From: DAONLM01 sp035406685
GTDB taxonomy: Bacteria > Spirochaetota > GWE2-31-10 > MWDO01
DNA length: 14,155 bases
Reading direction: 5' to 3'
Assembly: GCA_035406685.1 (NCBI GenBank)
Contig: DAONLM010000062.1
Span: 1-14,155 of the forward strand
Shown: positions 5,998 through 13,430 of the stretch, piece by piece
Layout of the letters: every line of letters starts with the position of its first letter
Position numbering within the stretch: the stretch's first letter is position 1
The notes under the pieces: model-generated
The model's input: the letters and a program-made list of their open reading frames with translations, nothing else
Database searches by the model: none
Told to the model about the DNA's origin: nothing
Translations under genes and position numbers: made by a program

Positions 5998-7497
5998 TTA
6001 TTCTGGAAAATATAATATAAACTCTGTTCCTTCTCCTTCTTTTGATTTTAATGTTAGAGAGATATCGCACTTTTCTGCTAATGCCTTTACAATTGATAAT
6101 CCTAATCCACTCCCCTTACTCTCGCTATCCTTTTTTAACCTATAAAATTTTTTAAAAATATTAGATTGTTCCTCTTCTGGTATGCCTGGCCCATCATCTT
6201 TTATTGATATAAATTTTTTATCCTGATGATTTGATATTTTAATCTCAACTTTGCCATACTTTTGAGTATATTTTATAGCATTATCAAGTAAATTTATTAA
6301 GATCTCTTTTAGCATACCTTTCTCTGATTTTACTTCAATAGAAGGATCAGTATAACTAATATCTATATCTATGAATTTAGCCTTTGCCTTATTCTCAAGC
6401 ATTAAAAAAACATCTTTTACTAAAGGTATGGCATCAAAATAAACAAGTTCTGGCTTCTTATCAAGTGCTTCAATTTTAGAAAGACTCAATATTGAATTCA
6501 CCATTTCAGAAAGTCTTGTAGCCTCTTTATAAATAATCTTCAGAAAATTTATCTTTTTCTCCTCTGGAAAATCTGGGGAATTTATCAAAACCTCAGAAAA
6601 TCCCTGAATTGAAGATAAAGGTGTTCTTAATTCATGGCTGACATTTGATACAAAATCCTGCTTTAATTTATCCAGTTCTCTTTCCTTTGTAATATCAACA
6701 AAGTTAATAATAATACCCAATACCTTATTGTTTTTATTCTTAAATTTTGACATTTTAATTGTAAAAGTATTATTGTTTATATTCCATTCAAATCTTTCAT
6801 TTTCTATATCTTTATTGTTTATAAAGTAAAAAATCCTCTGTTTAATATAATCCTCTATTTCTGTATCAAAAATAGAAATACCAGTATAATTTATTTTTTT
6901 TGACTTATTTGTTATTAATCTCTCTGCTATTTTGGTTATCATATTTATCTTTCCATCTGGGAATATGACTATCATTCCATCAGTAATATTTGCTATTATT
7001 GATTCCATTCTGATATAGAGTTCCTCTAATATTATATTTTTATTCTCTATATCCTCTGTGTATTCTTTAATAAATCTCTTCATTAAATAAAATTCGAGAG
7101 CATCATAAACAGTATCAATAAATTCCTGATTCTGCCAGGGTTTTAAAATTATTTTATAAACAATATTTGAGTTAATTATATCAACAAGTAGTTGTATAGA
7201 CCCCTGAGCAGTGATCATTATACAGGGGATATCTGAATTTATCTCTCTAATACTTTTTATAAATTCGAGCCCATTTTTACCAGGTAAAAAATAATCCACA
7301 ATACAAAGATGATAATTCTGATTATTTTCAAATTCAATCAATGCATCTTCACTATTATTAAATGGAAATATTGATATATTCTTATTATCAGAAAAAATAT
7401 CTTTAATTAATTCAAGGACTATCTCATCATCTTCAACAAGAATAATGTTAAAATGTTCATTAGAACTAAAAGCCTTTTGTAATAATAAATTTTTCAT
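5998..7497 (-). CDS. Sensor histidine kinase with N-terminal receiver domain (REC-PAS-HisKA-HATPase)
   Basis: A 499-residue soluble protein. The receiver (about 16-130) has D23/D24, phospho-acceptor D68 (CIVDYFLPG), T96 and K119 in LKPW. A PAS-like sensor follows (about 161-270, ITDGMIVIFPDGKINMI). HisKA has the phospho-acceptor H288 in SNVSHELRTPL. The ATPase domain (about 395-499) has the N box with N406 (INLLDNAIKY), the G1 box DDGPGIP (434-440), F448, and the G2 box GSGLGLSIV (462-470). All catalytic residues are present. There are no transmembrane segments, so it is cytosolic and probably driven by its own receiver and PAS ligand. It starts 13 bp after the permease gene with no clear RBS, and is coupled to the TIM-barrel gene 3 bp downstream. 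The receiver output of 2964-3695 is a possible target, by proximity only. Confidence 0.9.
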   Translation of the reverse strand: MKNLLLQKAFSSNEHFNIILVEDDEIVLELIKDIFSDNKNISIFPFNNSEDALIEFENNQNYHLCIVDYFLPGKNGLEFIKSIREINSDIPCIMITAQGSIQLLVDIINSNIVYKIILKPWQNQEFIDTVYDALEFYLMKRFIKEYTEDIENKNIILEELYIRMESIIANITDGMIVIFPDGKINMITKIAERLITNKSKKINYTGISIFDTEIEDYIKQRIFYFINNKDIENERFEWNINNNTFTIKMSKFKNKNNKVLGIIINFVDITKERELDKLKQDFVSNVSHELRTPLSSIQGFSEVLINSPDFPEEKKINFLKIIYKEATRLSEMVNSILSLSKIEALDKKPELVYFDAIPLVKDVFLMLENKAKAKFIDIDISYTDPSIEVKSEKGMLKEILINLLDNAIKYTQKYGKVEIKISNHQDKKFISIKDDGPGIPEEEQSNIFKKFYRLKKDSESKGSGLGLSIVKALAEKCDISLTLKSKEGEGTEFILYFPE

Positions 7498-7510
7498 ATT
7501 TTTCTGTAAC

Positions 7511-8791
7511 TCATCTTAAATAGAATAAAAATAAATATCCAGTGGATAAAGCAAGACTTATAATAGTAAAAAATGCCCCATACTTCGTAAATTCTAAAAA
7601 TGAGATCTTATATCCACTCTTTCCAGCAAGTGCACAGCTTACCACATTTGCAGAAGCACCGATCAATGTTCCATTGCCACCAAGACATGCCCCTAATGAT
7701 AGAGCCCACCATATTGGTATTATATTTGCTTCACCTAATTTTAACCCAATGTTTTTTATAAGAGGTATCATTGTTGCTACATAAGGTATATTATCTACAA
7801 AAGCAGAAAATATGCCAGAAAACCATACCATTACAATAGTGGTAACTTTTAAATCACCTTTTGTTACTTTTAACAAAAATTCTGCTAAACTCTTTATTAC
7901 GCCTATTTCAACAAGACCACCTACAAGTATAAATAATCCTATAAAAAAGAATATTGTTGTCCATTCTACTTCGTGAAAAAATTTCTCAACCTCTTCTTTT
8001 CCAACAAGAAGCATTAATACTCCTGCTCCAAGAAGTGCAATTGTTGCTGCTTCAAGATGTAAAATCCCGTGTAATATAAAACCTATAATAACCAGTGATA
8101 AGACTATAACAGACTTAATCAAAAGTGACCTATCCTCTATGGATTTTGATTCGTCAAATTCCATTATTCTTGCCTTTCTTTCATAAGTAACATCGAGTTT
8201 TTTTCTAAAAATAAATGCCACTAATATAGAAAATACTATTAAATTTACAACAACTATTGGCCCAAGATTTATTAAAAATTTGACAAAATCTAAATTAGCA
8301 GCACTACCTATCATAATATTAGGTGGATCACCTATCAATGTTGCTGTTCCACCCATATTTGATGCAATTGCCTCACTTATAACAAATGGAATCGGTGAAA
8401 CACCAAGCTCAACTGCAATAAGAATACTTACTGGTGTCAAAATAAGAACAGTTGTCACATTATCAAGAAATGCAGAAAATATTGCTGTAAGAAGAGATAA
8501 TAATATTAAAATTTTTATTGGATCCCCTTTTGCAAATTTTGCTGCTTTTATTGCAACAAATTGAAATAGTCCTGTTCTTTTTGTGATTCCCACTATTATC
8601 ATCATACTTATTAAAAGAAATATAACATTCCAATCTATCTCTTTAAAAGCCTTTTCCTGATCAAGAATTCCAAAGATGATATAAATTGCAGCCCCTATAA
8701 TAACTATTACAGTCTTATTCAAAATTTCTGTTGACATTATAATATAAATTATAAAAAAAATAGTAAGTGCAAAAATTATCTGAAAACTCAT
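7511..8791 (-). CDS. ArsB/NhaD-type ion permease (SLC13/CitMHS superfamily)
   Basis: A 426-residue inner-membrane protein with 11-12 hydrophobic segments in two inverted-repeat halves. Each half carries the paired signature of this group: SAFLDNVTT (106-114) and GGTATLIGDPPN (147-158) in the first, SAFVDNIPY (329-337) and GGNGTLIGASAN (371-382) in the second. D110/N111 and D333/N334 are the likely ion-site residues. Members move Na+/H+, arsenite or organic anions; no arsenic genes are near, so an Na+/H+-type antiporter is as likely as arsenite export. The start has GAGAGGG within the last codons of the upstream IIA/CBS gene, whose stop is 4 bp away, so the two are translationally coupled and probably function together. 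Confidence 0.85.
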   Translation of the reverse strand: MSFQIIFALTIFFIIYIIMSTEILNKTVIVIIGAAIYIIFGILDQEKAFKEIDWNVIFLLISMMIIVGITKRTGLFQFVAIKAAKFAKGDPIKILILLSLLTAIFSAFLDNVTTVLILTPVSILIAVELGVSPIPFVISEAIASNMGGTATLIGDPPNIMIGSAANLDFVKFLINLGPIVVVNLIVFSILVAFIFRKKLDVTYERKARIMEFDESKSIEDRSLLIKSVIVLSLVIIGFILHGILHLEAATIALLGAGVLMLLVGKEEVEKFFHEVEWTTIFFFIGLFILVGGLVEIGVIKSLAEFLLKVTKGDLKVTTIVMVWFSGIFSAFVDNIPYVATMIPLIKNIGLKLGEANIIPIWWALSLGACLGGNGTLIGASANVVSCALAGKSGYKISFLEFTKYGAFFTIISLALSTGYLFLFYLR

Positions 8792-8795
8792 ATTT

Positions 8796-9689
8796 TTACC
8801 CTCTCAATACCTTCTTAACCAAATCCATAAAACTTACAATACCAATGATTTTATTACCTTCAACAACTGGTAAATGCCTTTTATTATTCTGTGTCATTTC
8901 AAGTGCAACTTCTATTATAGAAGAAGAAGGCAATAATTTAATAGATGGTTTTTTCATAATCTCTTTGACAAATTTTTTATCCTCATTTTTGAGTAACTCT
9001 TCAAATGGTTCAAAAGATGATAAAAATTTAAGATTACCTATCATTAAAGCATAATTTGGTATGCCAACTCTTAAAAGTTCATTAACAGTAACCTCTCCGA
9101 TAAAGTTATCATTCTCATCGACTACTGGTACATAACTTATATTATATTTATAAAAAATATCACACAATTCCTTTAGGTTTGTATCAGGGGTTACCTTCTT
9201 TATATCAGTTGACATTATATCAGCAACTGTTATCTCCTGTTTTATCTTTATTTCTGAAATTGTATTAAGAAATTCATGAGAATTTTTTGAGTTTAATACC
9301 TTTTCAAATAGCTCTTTATTCTGAGAAATTTGAGCAAATGCAGATAGCGTCTTTAAATATGTATTTGAAGCAGATTTTGAGATTATGGAGAGAACCATAA
9401 ATTTAATATTAATATTATTATAATTTATAGGATTTTTTAATATTCCTACACCTATTACAAGATCATTAAAATTTTCTATACGTGCATGGGGAATGGCAAG
9501 CCCATTATCAAAAAACGTTCCACCCAATGCCTCTCTATCCATAACTGCCTTTAATATACTCTCTTTTGAAACATGAAATTTATATCCTTTATAAATTTCA
9601 TCAACAAGAATCTCTATTAACTTATCTTTTGATTCTACTTTATCAATTATTTTGATAAAGTCTGGATTTAAAATGCTTGCTAATTTCAT
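8796..9689 (-). CDS. PTS EIIA(Ntr/Fru)-like domain fused to a CBS pair
   Basis: A 297-residue cytosolic protein. Residues 1-148 are a PTS_EIIA_2 domain with the phosphorylatable histidine H68 in GLAIPHAR. The second active-site histidine normally found in the 'HL' motif is replaced by Tyr (Y111, NTYLKTLSAFA). Two CBS motifs follow: about 154-209 (VADIMSTDIKKVTPD, then YVPVVDENDNFIG) and about 241-295 (VKEIMKKPSIKLLPS, then HLPVVEGNKIIGIVS). CBS pairs bind adenosine nucleotides, so this looks like a regulator that combines PTS phosphorylation with energy status. The RBS AGGA is 6 bases before the ATG. The permease starts 4 bp after its stop, making it the obvious target. No sugar-specific EIIB/EIIC, HPr or EI is present here, which fits regulation rather than sugar uptake. 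Confidence 0.85.
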   Translation of the reverse strand: MKLASILNPDFIKIIDKVESKDKLIEILVDEIYKGYKFHVSKESILKAVMDREALGGTFFDNGLAIPHARIENFNDLVIGVGILKNPINYNNINIKFMVLSIISKSASNTYLKTLSAFAQISQNKELFEKVLNSKNSHEFLNTISEIKIKQEITVADIMSTDIKKVTPDTNLKELCDIFYKYNISYVPVVDENDNFIGEVTVNELLRVGIPNYALMIGNLKFLSSFEPFEELLKNEDKKFVKEIMKKPSIKLLPSSSIIEVALEMTQNNKRHLPVVEGNKIIGIVSFMDLVKKVLRG

Positions 9690-9727
9690 ATATTTTTCCT
9701 AAAAAATATAAAATAAATTAAAAAATT

Positions 9728-10309
9728 CTAATGAAAAATTAGTAACATTTTTTCTAAAAAAATGCAATATTTAAAAGTAAAAATCCCAACTATTCCACAG
9801 ACAAAGCCTATTAAATAACCAACGACACAATCTGTAAAATAATGATATCCCCTTCTTATTCTTAATATCGCAACAATAAAAGGTAAAATAATAAAAATAA
9901 AAAATAATGGTAATATATATAAAGAAGGAAAAATAAGAGATGATAACCTGCTTATATGCCCCGAAGGGAAAGAGTAAGGATCGAGAATGGATTTGAAATC
10001 GTTATCATTATAAATTCTTTGTCTTTTAATTAAATATTTTAAAATAAAAACTATTAAAGTAGAATAAAATAAAGAGATAAAAGATATTAGTGCTATTTTT
10101 TTAGTCAAATAAAAAGGTAATGCAAACATAATTATTAAAAAAAATGCAATTGAGAAAAAATTACCAATTTTAGAAAGAATATCTAAAAATAAATTTTTTT
10201 TAGTTGAATATAATTTTTTAGAAAAAAAATCATCTATCCTATTTATAAAAACTTTTAGATTATTCATATATTTATTTACTCTATAAAAAAAATTAGAAAT
10301 TTTCATCAT
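9728..10309 (-). CDS. PAP2-superfamily phosphatase, divergent
   Basis: A 193-residue membrane protein with about five spans. The phosphatase motifs are C1 K91-x6-R98 (KYLIKRQRI), C2 PSGH (115-118, SFPSGHIS), and C3 R150-x5-H156-x3-D160 (RIRRGYHYFTD). The usual RP of C1 is RI and the Ser before the C3 Arg is Leu. The catalytic His pair and the phosphate-binding Arg/Lys are otherwise kept, so it is probably active on a lipid phosphate or undecaprenyl diphosphate. The frame starts with two adjacent ATGs (10309 and 10306) and I see no RBS. It lies 34 bp after the DUF3943-like gene and 38 bp before the IIA/CBS gene in the same direction. The substrate cannot be told from sequence. Confidence 0.8.
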   Translation of the reverse strand: MMKISNFFYRVNKYMNNLKVFINRIDDFFSKKLYSTKKNLFLDILSKIGNFFSIAFFLIIMFALPFYLTKKIALISFISLFYSTLIVFILKYLIKRQRIYNDNDFKSILDPYSFPSGHISRLSSLIFPSLYILPLFFIFIILPFIVAILRIRRGYHYFTDCVVGYLIGFVCGIVGIFTFKYCIFLEKMLLIFH

Positions 10310-10343
10310 TAAAATTTAACTTAAAAATAATCAAAAGTATTTT

Positions 10344-11129
10344 TTACATTTTTATAATAGCCTCAATTGAAAGAGATTCTTTATAGTTATTAAAAATTAA
10401 TAAAGGCTTTACTCTTGAATTTGGTAAAGCATTAAAAGGATTTAGGATATATGCTAAAATATGAAGACCAATATAAGGGGTCGTTAATAAGAAAGTAGAT
10501 AGTTCATCAAGTAATACCCCTACTATTAAACCAATTCCAGGATTTTTAAAAAGTTGCTCAAAACTTGAATTCATAAAAAATGGTCTTACTAAAAATTCAT
10601 TTACCAGAGATAACAAAATTATTTCTGTAATCATAATTGCTGGATGGTAATTTTTTGATCTTAAATAAAGTGTCCCAAAGGTAAAAAAGAGAGGTTCTAT
10701 TATATTCTTTGCCCAGAAATCACCTGTCATAACAATAATAATATCTCCATTACTATCTCTTATGGGGTTGCCATTCATATCTAATAATGGCTTTGTGACT
10801 GGCTCGATTCTACCACTGGTAAAAGGTTCTAATTTTAATCTATTGACAAACATATTGCCAGCATTTTCTCCATGAATAAAAGAAGGAAATGTCTCCCACA
10901 TTGGCAGTGTAATAGCAAATGAGCACCATAAAGAACCATATAATATTAAAGGATCTGTTATATATTCAGCAATTGTAATTTTTTTATATTTAATATCTCT
11001 TATTAATTCTTGATTTCTTAAAAATGAATTTATATCTGGCGGTGAGGGATTTATCTGGCTTAATTTTATTAATGAGTAGATATTATTAATAGAATAAATA
11101 AAAATAAGAGTAAAGAGGATTCTTTTCAT
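10344..11129 (-). CDS. Exported/envelope protein, DUF3943-like
   Basis: A 261-residue protein with an N-terminal signal sequence (MKRILFTLIFIYSINNIYS). The central part (about 136-225) resembles DUF3943. It has GDFWAKNIIEPLFFTFGTLYLRS (N142 and a small-residue-rich helix), then YHPAIMITEIILLSLVNEFLVRP with E169 and E178, then NPGIGLIVGVLLDE with a glycine-rich turn. DUF3943 proteins are envelope proteins of unknown function in Gram-negatives. The match is from memory of the pattern and is tentative. About residues 56-82 are also hydrophobic. It is first of the long minus-strand run and is preceded by candidate promoters at 11137-11198. The RBS is weak (AGG, 4 bases before the ATG). The palindrome array starts about 140 bp further upstream. 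Confidence 0.6.
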   Translation of the reverse strand: MKRILFTLIFIYSINNIYSLIKLSQINPSPPDINSFLRNQELIRDIKYKKITIAEYITDPLILYGSLWCSFAITLPMWETFPSFIHGENAGNMFVNRLKLEPFTSGRIEPVTKPLLDMNGNPIRDSNGDIIIVMTGDFWAKNIIEPLFFTFGTLYLRSKNYHPAIMITEIILLSLVNEFLVRPFFMNSSFEQLFKNPGIGLIVGVLLDELSTFLLTTPYIGLHILAYILNPFNALPNSRVKPLLIFNNYKESLSIEAIIKM

Positions 11130-11136
11130 TTGCCTA

Positions 11137-11198
11137 TATATACTTAAAATTTATAAAATTGTCAAAAAAATTATAACCTATTTATTTATTAGAGTTAA
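11137..11198 (-). promoter_or_regulatory. Candidate promoters of the long minus-strand operon
   Basis: Two overlapping candidates exist on the minus strand. The upstream one is TTAACT (11198-11193), 17 bases, TATAAT (11175-11170), giving a leader near 35 nt. The other is TTGACA (11165-11160), 17 bases, TATATA (11142-11137); it would start transcription within a base or two of the ATG at 11129 and give an almost leaderless mRNA. The first fits better with a normal leader; the second has the better -35. Confidence 0.5.
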
Positions 11199-11264
11199 TT
11201 TTAATTTTTAAGTAGAAAAAATTATACTTGTTTGATAATTAGTGAAAGAATCAACAGGTATTAA

Positions 11265-11550
11265 TTTTTATAAAATAATAGTTATATTATATATAAATGC
11301 TAATACGACATATGTCGTATATCTATTTTATAAAATATACGTTATGTTATATATACCAATACGATATATGTCGTACTTTCTTTCAGATAAAAAAATAATT
11401 GTTATACTATATAAATATTTCTAAATATTACGACATATGTCCTACTTTATTCTATTATTAGAAAAAAATAAATGTTATTTTATTCAGTCTCGTTTTAGGA
11501 CATATGTCGTATCATAATTTTATAAAAAGATAATCGTTATATTATATAAA
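11265..11550. repeat. Tandem array of a 16-bp palindrome with related AT-rich spacers
   Basis: Four copies of TACGACATATGTCGTA lie at 11304-11319 (perfect; 18 bp with flanks), 11360-11375 (C to T at base 6), 11429-11444 (G to C at base 14) and 11496-11511 (C to G at base 3). Before each copy, and once more after the last, is a diverged unit of the form TATAAAAnnnnnGTTATATTATATAAAT. Its GTTAT lies at 11281, 11341, 11401, 11474 and 11536. Unit length is 60-73 bp. The spacers are related to each other, so this is not a CRISPR array. It could be a multi-site operator, an iteron-like or partition site, or a decayed minisatellite. Confidence 0.85.
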
Positions 11551-11579
11551 TATCCACCAGCATATCTGAAGAATATCAC

Positions 11580-11610
11580 CATGGCTCTAATAAAGATATT
11601 TAGAGTTATG
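11580..11610 (+). other. Hairpin next to the stop of the PLC-like gene
   Basis: CATGGCTCTAA (11580-11590) pairs with TTAGAGTTATG (11600-11610) around a 9-base loop. It forms 11 continuous pairs (two G-U) if read as plus-strand RNA, and has two internal mismatches as minus-strand RNA. It starts 2 bp from the stop codon of the minus-strand gene. No U-run follows in either direction, so it is not a standard intrinsic terminator; it might protect the 3' end or stop antisense transcription. Confidence 0.4.
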
Positions 11611-11612
11611 AC

Positions 11613-12524
11613 TTAAAACTGATAATTCACCTTTTTTAAGAAAATAGAAAAATAATCAATGTTATCAATGCTATCTATTTCATTCATAAGATTCCTGTCT
11701 AAAATAATTTCAAATATCTTTTCATAATCCCATTTTATATTCTCAAAATACTTCATACATTTCTCATTATATGAAGTAAACAAAAGATATTTTAATCCCT
11801 CCCATAAAATATCCTTGCTCTTCTTTAAAATCTTTTTACCTAAAGAATTTATATCTTCATTTATTACTTCGTTTTTTTTTATGCTATTTAAAAAATTATC
11901 TCTTCCTTTATCAGAAAAAAGGTTTTCAAATTTTTTGAAAAAAATCTCCATTTTAATTCTACATAATTTTATGTTTTCAATATCATAATCAGGGCTTTTA
12001 GATTTTTTATCAAGATATCGATGCTGTTCATTTGTCATGCCATAATGAGCAAAAAGATCCTCTATTGAATGAATTATAAAACCAAGATAATATGCCCCTT
12101 TAACTATCTCGTTATTATAATATGCTTCATCTATCTTTTTATAATAACTATTTATAAATTTAAGATATCTAAACACAGCCATTGTCTCTATCTTTTTTAA
12201 TTCATCGATAGAATACTCTCTATTATAATCATATTTATCAGTCTGAGCATGAGAAGGTAAAAATCCAAAAAGATATAAGTCTATATCACGACTAGCAAAT
12301 GCAATTATATCAGAAATTTTAGTTTTCTTTAGTTCAAAAGTAATGACCCCAGTAATAATATCTTCTTTTCTCTTGATAACTTCTCCATAATCAACCCCAA
12401 AAACAGATGAAAGAGAACTCTTTGTTATCTCTATATGAGAATCATCCTGATCAGTTAAACCATCAAAAGAAAAAAGAGAGATATCCATAGAAACAAAAAT
12501 CAAGAATAGCATTAATTTTTTCAT
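11613..12524 (-). CDS. Exported zinc-dependent phospholipase C-like protein
   Basis: A 303-residue protein with a signal sequence (MKKLMLFLIFVSMDISLFS). Candidate metal ligands appear in the order and near the spacing of the zinc PLC/S1-P1 nuclease fold: H30 (DDSHIEIT), D80 or D82 (ASRDIDLYL), H92 (LPSHAQTD), then H152-x3-D156-x3-H160 (IIHSIEDLFAHYG), and H168 with D172 (EQHRYLD). In Bacillus PLC the corresponding series is H14, D55, H69, H118, D122, H128, H142, E146. The surrounding all-helical sequence (YYLGFIIHSIEDLFAHYG) fits. The mature N-terminus does not begin with the Trp used by Bacillus PLC. The RBS AAGAAGGGA overlaps the end of the PAP2 gene, whose stop is 3 bp upstream of the ATG, so the two are coupled. 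Likely a phospholipase or phosphoesterase; the substrate is not known. Confidence 0.65.
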   Translation of the reverse strand: MKKLMLFLIFVSMDISLFSFDGLTDQDDSHIEITKSSLSSVFGVDYGEVIKRKEDIITGVITFELKKTKISDIIAFASRDIDLYLFGFLPSHAQTDKYDYNREYSIDELKKIETMAVFRYLKFINSYYKKIDEAYYNNEIVKGAYYLGFIIHSIEDLFAHYGMTNEQHRYLDKKSKSPDYDIENIKLCRIKMEIFFKKFENLFSDKGRDNFLNSIKKNEVINEDINSLGKKILKKSKDILWEGLKYLLFTSYNEKCMKYFENIKWDYEKIFEIILDRNLMNEIDSIDNIDYFSIFLKKVNYQF

Positions 12525-12527
12525 ATT

Positions 12528-13421
12528 TTATCCCTTCTTAAATAAGCCAATCTTTATTCCAATAAATGGGTATAAAAATATTATCCAGATTCCAGTTATA
12601 AAATATCTTAAAAAATCAAATATAAAAATTTTTAAAAATATTATTTTAAATATAATCATTATTCCAATTGTAGAAGAAAGGCCAATGATATATCTTAGTA
12701 TTAAAAATAATAAATCATCTTTTTCTTTAAAAGAGACAAATTTATCCTCAAATATAAAGCCATAACAAATTCCTATAAAAATCCCTGCTATTTTTGGAAC
12801 ATTTTCTATATTAAGATGAAAAAATGAATTATTAAAAATTAAAAGAATTATAGCACTTATAAAAACAATCAAAGAAGATCCAATTAAAAATAGATATAAT
12901 TTTTTTCTATTATCATAAATTTTTATTAAAACAACATAGATTATGAATGATAAAACTAATCCTAAAATAATAGCACCAATAACATCAACAGGCCAGTGAA
13001 CTCCTAAATATAGCCTCGAAAAAGCAACTGTTAGTATAAAAATTATTGAAATAACAATCCACCACCACTTTTTTATCATTAAAGAAAGAGTAGTAAAAAA
13101 AGTAGTAGTCCCCTGTGTATGTCCACTTGGAAAAGAATATCCTGTCGCAGTTTTTACTCTCAATGCTCTTATATTGCTACTTACTTCAAAAGGTCTTCTT
13201 GTATGAAATATAAGTTTAAATAATTCATTTACAACCATTGAAAAAATATAAGAAAAACCTAAAATAAAACCATTTTTCTTTGATATATTCCAGAAAAGAA
13301 AAGATATTATTGCAACATAGAAATACTCTTCACCAATTGTCGTAAAAAACTGAAATATCACATCAAAAACAGAGTTAGAATATTCCTGTATTGCTAATAA
13401 TATCTTTTCCTGAATAATCAT
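12528..13421 (-). CDS. PAP2-superfamily lipid phosphatase
   Basis: A 297-residue membrane protein with all three canonical motifs: C1 K69-x6-R76-P77 (KLIFHTRRP), C2 PSGH (98-101, SFPSGHTQG), and C3 S135-R136-x5-H142-x3-D146 (SRLYLGVHWPVDVIGA). H101 and H142 are the catalytic residues. It is longer than a bare PAP2 domain (about 170-200). The extra 120 residues at the C-terminus add some three membrane spans ending in a basic tail (GIKIGLFKKG), an architecture also seen in other bacterial PAP2 proteins. It lies 9 bp after the repeat-protein gene, with AAAGG just before the ATG, and 3 bp before the PLC-like gene. The gene order suggests that it dephosphorylates a product related to the exported PLC-like enzyme, or recycles a lipid carrier phosphate. 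Confidence 0.88.
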   Translation of the reverse strand: MIIQEKILLAIQEYSNSVFDVIFQFFTTIGEEYFYVAIISFLFWNISKKNGFILGFSYIFSMVVNELFKLIFHTRRPFEVSSNIRALRVKTATGYSFPSGHTQGTTTFFTTLSLMIKKWWWIVISIIFILTVAFSRLYLGVHWPVDVIGAIILGLVLSFIIYVVLIKIYDNRKKLYLFLIGSSLIVFISAIILLIFNNSFFHLNIENVPKIAGIFIGICYGFIFEDKFVSFKEKDDLLFLILRYIIGLSSTIGIMIIFKIIFLKIFIFDFLRYFITGIWIIFLYPFIGIKIGLFKKG

Positions 13422-13430
13422 TACCTTTAA

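Larger units (their letters stand above)
11130..11612. other. Long intergenic region between the PLC-like and DUF3943-like genes
   Basis: This 483-bp stretch has no credible gene. A plus-strand frame at 11242-11424 is a by-product of the repeats, since successive copies fall in different frames. It holds the promoters next to the DUF3943-like gene, an inverted TTGAT/ATCAA pair near 11231-11255, the palindrome array, and a hairpin at 11580-11610 against the stop of the PLC-like gene. Confidence 0.7.

Noticed and set aside
7511..8791. Arsenic resistance operon
   Set aside because: The permease belongs to the ArsB/NhaD group, but no arsA, arsC, arsR or metalloid-binding gene is nearby, so an arsenic role is not supported.
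7542..9054. Three plus-strand ORFs of 80-95 residues
   Set aside because: They are shadows of the permease and IIA/CBS genes, whose domain motifs on the minus strand are unambiguous.
11242..11424. Plus-strand 60-residue ORF
   Set aside because: It lies on the palindrome array, the repeats are read in different frames, and there is no ribosome binding site.
11265..11550. CRISPR array
   Set aside because: Repeats are palindromic and regularly placed, but the spacers are related to one another, units vary from 60 to 73 bp, and no cas gene is present.
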